Positions 5,369 through 10,115 of a DNA stretch of 10,115 nt are shown one piece after another. Below the pieces are notes generated by a model, which saw only the letters and a list, made by a program, of their open reading frames with translations, did not search any database and was not told the DNA's origin. The position numbers and the translations under genes were made by a program. Origin of the DNA: Flavobacterium sp. (lineage in GTDB: Bacteria > Bacteroidota > Bacteroidia > Flavobacteriales > Flavobacteriaceae); NCBI GenBank assembly GCA_017989775.1, contig JAGNPF010000025.1, positions 1 through 10,115 of the forward strand, in the 5' to 3' direction. The first letter of the stretch is position 1, and every line of letters begins with the position of its first letter.

Positions 5369-7129
5369 ATGAAAGAATTACTTTATCTCAACAAATATTT
5401 CGTCAAATACAAGTTCAGTTTTTTGCTGGGAATCATCATTACCATAGTGGCGCAAATATTTTCGCTGTTTACGCCAAAACTAATCAGTAAATCATTCAAG
5501 GCAATCGAAGATTTCGCCAAGGACGAAACCATTTCCAAATCTTTCATTCGCCAGGAATTAATCTCCGACATCTTGTTGATTATTGCCACAACGGTTATTG
5601 CCGGTTTCCTGACTTTCTTAATGCGACAAACCCTTATCGTGATGTCGCGCCACATTGAATTCGATTTGAAAAACGAGGTTTTCAGGCAATACGAAAACCT
5701 GTCGCAGAATTTCTACAAACAAAACCGAACGGGAGATTTGATGAACCGCATCAGCGAAGATGTTTCCAAAGTGAGAATGTATGTTGGACCAGCTGTGATG
5801 TACACCATCAATACGGTGATTCGTTTCGCCATCGTGATTGTTTATATGTTCAACGTGTCGCCGTTGCTGACTTTGTACACCTTACTCCCGTTGCCTATTT
5901 TGTCGTATGCTATTTTTAGAATCAGTTCCGAAATCAATATCAGAAGTACCGTTTTCCAACAATATTTATCGAAAGTTTCCAGTTTTACCCAAGAAATTTT
6001 TTCGGGAATCCGGGTTATAAAAGCCTATTCTTTGGAAGACCAACACCAAAACAATATGGTGGAATTGGCAGAAGAAAGCAAAAGTAAGAGTTTGAGTTTG
6101 GCCAGAATCCAGGCTTTGTTTGGTCCCCTGATGATGGCGCTTATTGGAATCAGCAACTTGGTCGTGATTTATTTTGGAGGATTAATGTACATCAACGGAA
6201 CGATAAAAAGCATTGGAACCATTGCCGAGTTTATCCTATACGTAAATATGCTGACTTGGCCCGTGGCTTCCTTGGGTTGGGTTTCATCGATGGTGCAGGA
6301 AGCCGAAGCCTCCCAAAAACGCATCAACGAATTTTTGAAAATTGTCCCTGAAATACAAAACAACAACCCAGAAAGATCGATTATAGAAGGCACGATTGCT
6401 TTCGAAAACGTGAGCTACACTTATGAAGACACCAATATAAAAGCATTGGAAAACGTGACCTTCACGGTGCACAAAGGCGAAACACTGGCAATTCTCGGAA
6501 AAACAGGTTCCGGAAAATCTACCATAATCTCCTTGATATCCCGTTTGTATGACGTGACCGACGGACACATTACCATCGACGGAAAAGAAATTGGCAGCCT
6601 AAATTTGTTTGATTTGCGAAACAGTATCGGGATTGTGCCGCAGGACGCCTTTTTGTTTTCGGACAGCATCAAAAACAACATCAAATTTGGCAAAGAAAAC
6701 GCCACTGACGAAGAAGTACAGGCTGCCGCCAAAAGTGCCGTGGTGCACGACAACATTATGGGTTTCAACAAACAATACGAAACCATTCTGGGCGAAAGAG
6801 GCATCACGCTTTCCGGTGGCCAAAAACAAAGGGTTTCCATAGCCAGGGCGATTATCAAAAATCCTGAAATCCTGCTTTTTGACGACTGCCTTTCGGCCGT
6901 AGATACCGAAACCGAAGAAGCGATTTTGAACAACTTGCAGACGATTTGCGAGAACAAAACCACCATTATTGTCAGCCACAGGGTATCATCGGCAAAAAAT
7001 GCCGATCGAATCATCATCCTCGACGAAGGACGAATCGTGGAACAAGGCTCTCATAATCAATTGATAAATGAAGACGGCTACTATGCCGCCTTGTATTTGA
7101 AACAACTTTCTGAAAAAGAATTGCTATAA
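5369..7129 (+). CDS. ABC exporter half-transporter (membrane domain fused to ATPase), MdlA/YheI-like
   Basis: A 586-aa type IV ABC exporter subunit in the inner membrane. The first ~310 residues hold six membrane helices (approx. 17-35, 64-85, 145-163, 166-184, 250-274, 285-305) and the coupling-helix segment GDLMNRISEDVSKVR. The C-terminal ATPase has Walker A GKTGSGKST (377-385), Q425, signature LSGGQKQRVSIARA (481-494), Walker B ILLFDDCLSAVD and switch H537. The residue after the Walker B Asp (D505) is Asp (D506), not the usual catalytic Glu, as in MdlA/YheI-type members of heterodimeric exporters. No partner half-transporter is in the window. It could act as a homodimer or pair with a gene elsewhere. 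Lipid or drug export is the family role; the substrate is unknown. The ATG at 5369 follows a good promoter. Confidence 0.92.
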   Translation: MKELLYLNKYFVKYKFSFLLGIIITIVAQIFSLFTPKLISKSFKAIEDFAKDETISKSFIRQELISDILLIIATTVIAGFLTFLMRQTLIVMSRHIEFDLKNEVFRQYENLSQNFYKQNRTGDLMNRISEDVSKVRMYVGPAVMYTINTVIRFAIVIVYMFNVSPLLTLYTLLPLPILSYAIFRISSEINIRSTVFQQYLSKVSSFTQEIFSGIRVIKAYSLEDQHQNNMVELAEESKSKSLSLARIQALFGPLMMALIGISNLVVIYFGGLMYINGTIKSIGTIAEFILYVNMLTWPVASLGWVSSMVQEAEASQKRINEFLKIVPEIQNNNPERSIIEGTIAFENVSYTYEDTNIKALENVTFTVHKGETLAILGKTGSGKSTIISLISRLYDVTDGHITIDGKEIGSLNLFDLRNSIGIVPQDAFLFSDSIKNNIKFGKENATDEEVQAAAKSAVVHDNIMGFNKQYETILGERGITLSGGQKQRVSIARAIIKNPEILLFDDCLSAVDTETEEAILNNLQTICENKTTIIVSHRVSSAKNADRIIILDEGRIVEQGSHNQLINEDGYYAALYLKQLSEKELL

Positions 7130-7199
7130 TTGTTGTATAATACATATATTTTTTGGATTTTTGGTTACTGCTTAACAACCATAAATAGACAGAAGGATT

Positions 7200-7583
7200 A
7201 TGAGAGAAAATGACCTGTTAGAAAAAGAAGAGATTTTTTCAAAAGTATTACGAGCCGGAAGAAGAACTTATTTCTTTGATGTAAGAGCCACTAAAGCCGA
7301 CGATTATTACATTACCATTACCGAAAGCAAGAAATTTACCGAAGTTGACGGTTCTTTTCACTTCAAGAAACACAAAATATATTTATACAAAGAAGATTTT
7401 GCCTCTTTTACGGAGATTTTGGAGGAAATGACTTCCTACGTTTTGAACCACAAAGGCGAAGAAGTAATCTCTGAAAGACACCAAAAAGATTTCAAAAAAG
7501 AATATGTTTCCGAAAAAACGGAAGAAGAATTTGCAATACCATCAACATCAAGCTTCACCGATATTGATTTTGACGATATTTAA
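7200..7583 (+). CDS. DUF3276 family protein, Pur-type nucleic-acid-binding domain
   Basis: A 127-aa protein. Residues ~8-85 contain the beta-rich Pur repeat: EEIFSKVLRAGRRTYFFDVRATKADDYYITITESKK, followed by a Lys-rich FHFKKHKIYLYKEDF segment and a helix (FTEILEEMTSYVL). DUF3276 is a Bacteroidetes family related to the PUR-alpha fold, which binds single-stranded DNA or RNA as a dimer; the basic-aromatic surface residues seen here fit. The C-terminal ~40 residues are acidic and probably disordered, ending DIDFDDI. The cellular target is unknown. It follows the exporter by 70 nt with no terminator between, so read-through is possible. AGAAGGA just before the ATG is purine-rich but too close to be a standard Shine-Dalgarno. 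A strong terminator follows. Confidence 0.88.
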   Translation: MRENDLLEKEEIFSKVLRAGRRTYFFDVRATKADDYYITITESKKFTEVDGSFHFKKHKIYLYKEDFASFTEILEEMTSYVLNHKGEEVISERHQKDFKKEYVSEKTEEEFAIPSTSSFTDIDFDDI

Positions 7584-7628
7584 TTTTTAAAACAAACCAA
7601 ATAAATATAACTAACCAAACCAACCTGC

Positions 7629-7658
7629 AAGTCCGAGAATCGAAAGATTCTCGGACTT
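7629..7658 (+). terminator. Intrinsic terminator with GAAA loop after the DUF3276 gene
   Basis: AAGTCCGAGAATC (7629-7641) pairs perfectly with GATTCTCGGACTT (7646-7658) around a GAAA tetraloop, followed by five more T residues. It ends 3 nt before the stop codon of the convergent CsaA-like gene. Confidence 0.9.
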
Positions 7659-7661
7659 TTT

Positions 7662-7997
7662 TTATCCTATACGCAAGCCGTTTTCAATCTTGCAATCGGG
7701 TCCCAATAAAATCACGTCGCCTTCTTCGCCTACGGCTCCCAGGACCAAACATTCGCTCATAAACTTGCCGATTTGCTTTTTGGGGAAATTGACCACTGCA
7801 ACAATCTGTCTGTTCAGTAAACCTTCTTTTTGATAGCGTTTGGTAATTTGTGCGGAAGTTTTTCGAATTCCAAGATCGGAACCAAAATCAATCGTGAGCT
7901 GGTAAGCCGGCTTTCTGGCTTCGGGAAAATCATTGACTTCAAGGATAGTCCCCACGCGCATTTCCACTTTTTCGAATTCAGTCCAAGTTAAAGCCAT
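7662..7997 (-). CDS. csaA: CsaA-like tRNA-binding domain protein
   Basis: A 111-aa protein consisting of one tRNA-binding OB-fold domain (the type also found at the C-terminus of bacterial MetRS and in Arc1p/EMAP II). Typical blocks are FEKVEMRVGTILEVNDFPEARKPAYQL at the N-terminus, then KTSAQIT and QIVAVVNFPKKQIGKFMSECLVLGA, and the end is a short GLRIG. Length and blocks match CsaA of Bacillus, a homodimer reported to have export-related chaperone activity and tRNA binding. ATG at 7997 is the only sensible start. It is monocistronic here and convergent with the DUF3276 gene. Its promoter is not clear: a -7-like TATATTTG (8141-8134, minus) would give a leader of ~130 nt. Confidence 0.92.
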   Translation of the reverse strand: MALTWTEFEKVEMRVGTILEVNDFPEARKPAYQLTIDFGSDLGIRKTSAQITKRYQKEGLLNRQIVAVVNFPKKQIGKFMSECLVLGAVGEEGDVILLGPDCKIENGLRIG

Positions 7998-8179
7998 AAT
8001 TTTGTTTTCTATTGAGTAGCTAATGTGTATCAGACTAATTTACGATTTTCACTTCAAAAAACAATATTTTTCCCTTACTTAAACCTTTCGACTGGCTGAG
8101 TAGTGCGTCTTTTTCCAAATTTTGTTGTTAAATCAAATATAAATTCTGCAAAATAATATTAATACTTGAAAAATGAATG

Positions 8180-8187
8180 TACTTTTG
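8180..8187 (+). promoter_or_regulatory. -7 box for a leader transcript
   Basis: TACTTTTG matches TAnnTTTG and is in the context TGTACTTTTGCA, which I associate with strong flavobacterial promoters. A TTG at 8166-8168 is too close (11 nt) to be the -33 box, and no other is evident. Transcription would begin near 8194, 13 nt before the ATG of the 33-codon ORF. Confidence 0.4.
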
Positions 8188-8206
8188 CAAAGCGAAATTT
8201 TTTTAT

Positions 8207-8308
8207 ATGACCATTATCACAAATACAAGCTCTACCTGCCACTCTTTTTTCAAAGAGGTACTTGTGTGTAGCGCTAAATTTTCGCATTCAAAAGCCTTTG
8301 TCGATTAG
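8207..8308 (+). CDS. Putative leader peptide (33 aa)
   Basis: ATG at 8207 opens a 33-codon frame ending TAG at 8306-8308. It begins MTIITNTSSTCHSFF and ends SHSKAFVD. It is rich in Thr, Ser, Ile and Phe, has two Cys and two His, and resembles no protein I know. The reasons to take it seriously are its position: a -7 box ends 19 nt before the ATG, and its stop codon abuts a 10-bp hairpin followed by TTTT, as in attenuator leaders. Its own mRNA can fold (TACCT 8233-8237 with AGGTA 8256-8260, and ACAAG 8225-8229 with CTTGT 8261-8265). No run of a single regulatory codon is present near the hairpin, so the sensed signal cannot be named. It may also be a chance ORF. Confidence 0.35.
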   Translation: MTIITNTSSTCHSFFKEVLVCSAKFSHSKAFVD

Positions 8309-8354
8309 ACCTTCGTCTATACAAAAAAAACAATCTACTTCAGACGAAGGTTTT
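8309..8354 (+). terminator. Attenuator-like hairpin after the leader ORF
   Basis: ACCTTCGTCT (8309-8318) pairs perfectly with AGACGAAGGT (8342-8351), with a 23-nt A-rich loop, and is followed by TTT. The U-run is short (four T including the last paired base), so termination would be weak or conditional. CCTTTGTC at 8295-8302 can compete for the same right arm with one G-U pair. Confidence 0.4.
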
Positions 8355-8403
8355 CTACACAACACCATTACGAAATTTAAAAATAACTGAGTTAACTACT
8401 ATT

Positions 8404-8411
8404 TACTTTTG
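8404..8411 (+). promoter_or_regulatory. Possible -7 box of the Gre-like gene
   Basis: TACTTTTG is identical to the box at 8180 and lies 87 nt before the ATG at 8499. No TTG is found at the normal -33 distance. It would let the Gre-like gene be transcribed independently of the leader unit upstream. Confidence 0.3.
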
Positions 8412-8498
8412 AGCAGGTAGTTTTTGACTTATTTATCATTTTATTGCTTATATAAAAGAAAAAATTCCATCATAAAATAATAATTAAATAAATCAACT

Positions 8499-8888
8499 AT
8501 GAAACTGACTCCAATTTTAACAAAGAGCGATTACACGATCCTTCGCAAATTAGTAAAAAGTGCAAAAGATGCCTCCAATATTAGAGAAATAGCCTTGCTT
8601 ACACAAGAACTAGATCGAGCAATTGTAAAGGAAGAAGATGTTTTTGATGCCAATATTATTCGTATCAATTCCTTTGCTATAATCGAAGATGTTAATAGCA
8701 AACAACAAATGAAGATTCAAATTGTCATGCCTTCATTAGCCAACCTTAAAGAAGGCAAGATTTCTGTTTTGGCGCCACTATCTGTAGCTATAATTGGCTT
8801 CAAAGAAAATGATGAAGTAAATTGGATGTTGCCATCTGGCAATAAAGTTTTAAGAATAATTACAGTAACTAATCCTTCTCACAATTAA
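8499..8888 (+). CDS. GreA/GreB C-terminal-domain protein, Rnk-like
   Basis: A 129-aa protein. Residues ~1-45 are a short helical segment (LTKSDYTILRKLVKSAKD and EIALLTQELDRAIV), and residues ~50-125 resemble the FKBP-like C-terminal domain of Gre factors, with IRINSFAIIEDV, MKIQIVMP, KISVLAPLSVAIIGFKENDEVNWMLPSGNKVLRI. That last block (LAPLsvAiiGfkenDeV and PSG) is diagnostic of the Gre/Rnk family, which binds RNA polymerase near the secondary channel. GreA is ~158 aa with a long coiled coil tipped by two acidic residues; the N-terminal arm here is too short, so transcript-cleavage activity is unlikely and an Rnk-like role is more plausible. That is inference. The gene is monocistronic with a 500-nt upstream region and a strong terminator. 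Confidence 0.82.
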   Translation: MKLTPILTKSDYTILRKLVKSAKDASNIREIALLTQELDRAIVKEEDVFDANIIRINSFAIIEDVNSKQQMKIQIVMPSLANLKEGKISVLAPLSVAIIGFKENDEVNWMLPSGNKVLRIITVTNPSHN

Positions 8889-8901
8889 TCGTTTCCCCAT
8901 T

Positions 8902-8933
8902 AAACACCTTATGTATTAAAGGTGTTTTTTTTT
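8902..8933 (+). terminator. Intrinsic terminator after the Gre-like gene
   Basis: AAACACCTT (8902-8910) pairs with AAGGTGTTT (8919-8927), 8-nt loop, and a run of nine T from 8925 to 8933. The end of the T-run and the next G form the TTTG used as -33 box by the following gene. Confidence 0.85.
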
Positions 8934-8963
8934 GAAATTAATTACACAATTTTCATAACTTTA
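8932..8963 (+). promoter_or_regulatory. Promoter of the thioredoxin-like gene
   Basis: TTG at 8932-8934, a 21-nt gap, and TAACTTTA at 8956-8963 (one mismatch to TAnnTTTG) fit the Bacteroidetes pattern. The start would fall near 8970, 15 nt before the ATG. The -33 box overlaps the tail of the preceding terminator. Confidence 0.45.
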
Positions 8964-8984
8964 AACTCTTAACGAAAACAAAAA

Positions 8985-9539
8985 ATGTCGAAAACTTCTT
9001 CAAACATGGTAGCGCTCGGAACAACTGCTCCTGAGTTTTATTTAAAAGACACGAACTCCAACGAAAGCTTTTCTTTTTTTGATTCAAAGGGAGAGAAGGG
9101 AACTCTCGTCATGTTCATCTGCAATCATTGTCCGTATGTGCATCACGTTGTAGAAGAAATTGTTATGATTGCCAATGATTACAGAGTTCAAGGCATTGGA
9201 ATCATTGCTATTTCCAGTAATGATACCGTAAATTATCCGCAGGATTCCCCTGAATTGATGACCGAATTTGCTTTCGAAAACAAGTTTGAATTTCCTTATC
9301 TATACGACGAAACCCAAGAAGTGGCCAAAGCCTACGATGCCGCCTGCACTCCCGACTTCTTCTTGTTCGACAACCAAGACAAATTAGTTTATCATGGACA
9401 ATTGGACGACAGCCGACCGGGAAACGGCATTCCGTTAAGCGGAAGTGATTTGCGAGGTGCCATCGATGGCGTAATCTACAATAGAGTCATAAATCCTGTC
9501 CAAAAGCCAAGTATGGGTTGTAGCATTAAATGGAAGTAA
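8985..9539 (+). CDS. Thioredoxin-fold redoxin (AhpC/TSA-Redoxin type)
   Basis: A 184-aa cytoplasmic protein with no signal peptide. The N-terminal APEFYLKDTNSNESFSFFD and the strand TLVMFICNHCPYVHHVVEEI are typical of the redoxin/AhpC-TSA branch of the thioredoxin superfamily. The active-site-like motif is C46-N-H-C49, a CxxC at the right position but followed by PYV, which marks a widespread uncharacterised subgroup. Later blocks are GIIAISSNDTVNYPQDSP, FPYLYDETQEVAKAYDAACTPDFFLFD (the cis-Pro TPDFF loop) and VYHGQLDDSRPGNG. Additional cysteines are C121, just before the cis-Pro, and C179 near the C-terminus, which could act as resolving residues. A disulfide reductase or peroxidase role is inferred. 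It is monocistronic with its own promoter. Confidence 0.88.
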   Translation: MSKTSSNMVALGTTAPEFYLKDTNSNESFSFFDSKGEKGTLVMFICNHCPYVHHVVEEIVMIANDYRVQGIGIIAISSNDTVNYPQDSPELMTEFAFENKFEFPYLYDETQEVAKAYDAACTPDFFLFDNQDKLVYHGQLDDSRPGNGIPLSGSDLRGAIDGVIYNRVINPVQKPSMGCSIKWK

Positions 9540-9571
9540 GCCTTTTGATTTTTAATAATTATAAAAGCAAT

Positions 9572-9601
9572 AAAAAATCCCAAAACTCTCGCTTTGGGAT
9601 T
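9572..9601 (-). terminator. Intrinsic terminator of the FKBP gene
   Basis: AATCCCAAA (9576-9584) pairs with TTTGGGATT (9593-9601) with an 8-nt loop. On the minus strand the stem is followed by six T (9577-9572 complement), so it is oriented for the FKBP gene, whose stop is at 9639. On the plus strand no T-run follows, so the thioredoxin-like gene has no obvious intrinsic terminator of its own. Confidence 0.75.
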
Positions 9602-9638
9602 CCATGAAAAATACTGTCTTAAGTCTTGATACTTAATA

Positions 9639-10115
9639 CTATTTTACGTCCATCAATTCTACGTCGAAAATCAAAGTAGCGTTTGGTGGAATTACTCCTC
9701 CTGCCCCACGAGGACCGTATCCTAAATCAGACGGAATCACGAAACGCGCTTTGTCTCCCACTTTCAACAAGGCGATTCCTTCGTCCCAACCTTCGATCAC
9801 TTGACCAATTCCCAATTTGAATTCGATTGGTTTTTTTCTTGGATAAGAAGAATCGAAAACTTTTCCGTTTTCCAACGAACCTTCGTAGTGAACAGAAACC
9901 GTTTTTCCGGCTTGTGCCTGTATGCCTTCACCTCTCTGGATGAATTGGTAACGCAATCCGCTTTCTGTTTTTTCGAATCCGGCGGCCAATTTTTCCATTT
10001 TCGCTTCTGATTCTGCTTTTAAAACAGCTTCACGTTTTAGACGAGCTCCTTTCAAACCCACGAAAGCTTCAATCGCATTCCAGTTTTTGGCTTCGTCACC
10101 CACTCTAATAATTTC
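9639..10115 (-). CDS. FKBP-type peptidyl-prolyl cis-trans isomerase, C-terminal part (N-terminus beyond window)
   Basis: The frame is open to the window edge (158 residues visible), so the true start lies outside; a GTG at 10101-10103 is possible but lies inside a conserved-looking EIIRVGDEAKNWNAIEAF. The last ~110 residues are a complete FKBP domain: VSVHYEGSLENGKVFDSSY, PIEFKLGIGQVIEGWDEGI, VIPSDLGYGP and IPPNATLIFDVELMDVK, with the aromatic and Asp pocket residues (Tyr in VHYEG, FD in FDSS, VI and W in GQVIEGW, Tyr in GYG, final F) present. It catalyses prolyl isomerisation in protein folding. Before it is a charged helical linker (REAVLKAESEAKMEKLAAGFEK). The EIIRVG-EAK-WNA segment resembles the end of a cyclophilin domain, suggesting a dual cyclophilin-FKBP protein; this is inference. 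A terminator follows. Confidence 0.88.
   Translation of the reverse strand, partial: EIIRVGDEAKNWNAIEAFVGLKGARLKREAVLKAESEAKMEKLAAGFEKTESGLRYQFIQRGEGIQAQAGKTVSVHYEGSLENGKVFDSSYPRKKPIEFKLGIGQVIEGWDEGIALLKVGDKARFVIPSDLGYGPRGAGGVIPPNATLIFDVELMDVK

Larger units (their letters stand above)
7998..8498. other. Long intergenic region with leader-like elements
   Basis: No established protein gene lies in these 501 nt. From left to right: the AT-rich upstream region of the CsaA-like gene; a stretch with AACCTTTCGACTGGCTGAG at ~8084-8102 that looks like a fragment of a scattered intergenic repeat; a possible minus-strand -7 box (8134-8141); a plus-strand TACTTTTG box (8180-8187); a 33-codon ORF (8207-8308); a 10-bp hairpin (8309-8351); a second TACTTTTG (8404-8411); and an AT-rich leader for the Gre-like gene. 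A 6-bp stem AACTAC (8394-8399) with GTAGTT (8417-8422) followed by TTT is weak. Confidence 0.6.

Noticed and set aside
6421..7017. 198-codon open frame on the minus strand inside the ABC exporter gene
   Set aside because: It lies entirely antisense to the conserved ATPase domain, which explains the open frame; its translation has no recognisable domain.
8084..8102. TTTCGACTGGCTGAG resembling a fragment of a dispersed intergenic repeat
   Set aside because: Only one copy in the window and no hairpin or terminal structure; cannot be supported without the rest of the genome.
8424..8454. TTGACT and TATATA with a 19-nt gap, resembling an E. coli-type promoter
   Set aside because: Bacteroidetes sigma-A does not use this consensus, the gap is long, and AT-rich DNA makes the match likely by chance.
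1..10115. CRISPR array, mobile element, toxin-antitoxin or phage defence system
   Set aside because: No regularly spaced repeats, transposase, integrase or recognisable defence genes were found; the protein genes are mostly conserved housekeeping families.

Overview
The window looks like chromosomal housekeeping DNA from a member of the Flavobacteriaceae, most likely Flavobacterium or a close relative. This rests on the AT-rich composition, intergenic TAnnTTTG-type -7 boxes, a general lack of Shine-Dalgarno sequences, the Bacteroidetes-restricted families DUF4294 and DUF3276, and an over-long NusB. No transposase, integrase, phage gene, CRISPR array, rRNA or tRNA was found.

Layout. Positions 1-330 hold no complete gene. 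They contain two tandem copies of a motif resembling the Flavo-1 structured RNA of Bacteroidetes (key blocks at 97 and 197), then a 25-bp perfect hairpin at 259-313. A DUF4294 secreted protein (331-1008, minus) and an M42 metallopeptidase (1092-2180, plus) diverge from a short intergenic region. A terminator at 2202-2239 separates the peptidase from an orphan ABC ATPase (2252-3199, minus). A DUF2238/YjdF-type membrane protein (3315-3923, plus) ends in a bidirectional terminator whose other user is the nusB-yajC operon (5244-3981, minus). A complete half-size ABC exporter (5369-7129, plus) diverges from nusB and is followed by a DUF3276 Pur-domain protein (7200-7583, plus). A GAAA-loop terminator separates that gene from a CsaA-like tRNA-binding protein (7662-7997, minus).

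A 500-nt intergenic region (7998-8498) is the least explained part. It carries a promoter-like TACTTTTG box, a 33-codon leader-like ORF, a hairpin right after its stop codon, and a second TACTTTTG box. It precedes a short Gre/Rnk-like protein (8499-8888, plus). A thioredoxin-fold protein (8985-9539, plus) and the C-terminal FKBP part of a peptidyl-prolyl isomerase (9639-10115, minus, cut by the window edge) close the window.

The genes do not form one pathway. Themes that recur are RNA metabolism and transcription (NusB, Gre-like, Pur, CsaA), export (YajC, two ABC proteins) and protein or redox folding (thioredoxin-like, FKBP). Transcription units are mostly one or two genes, with clear intrinsic terminators at most convergent ends. 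The best candidates for something undescribed are the leader ORF/hairpin unit at 8180-8351 and the tandem RNA motif at 85-262.
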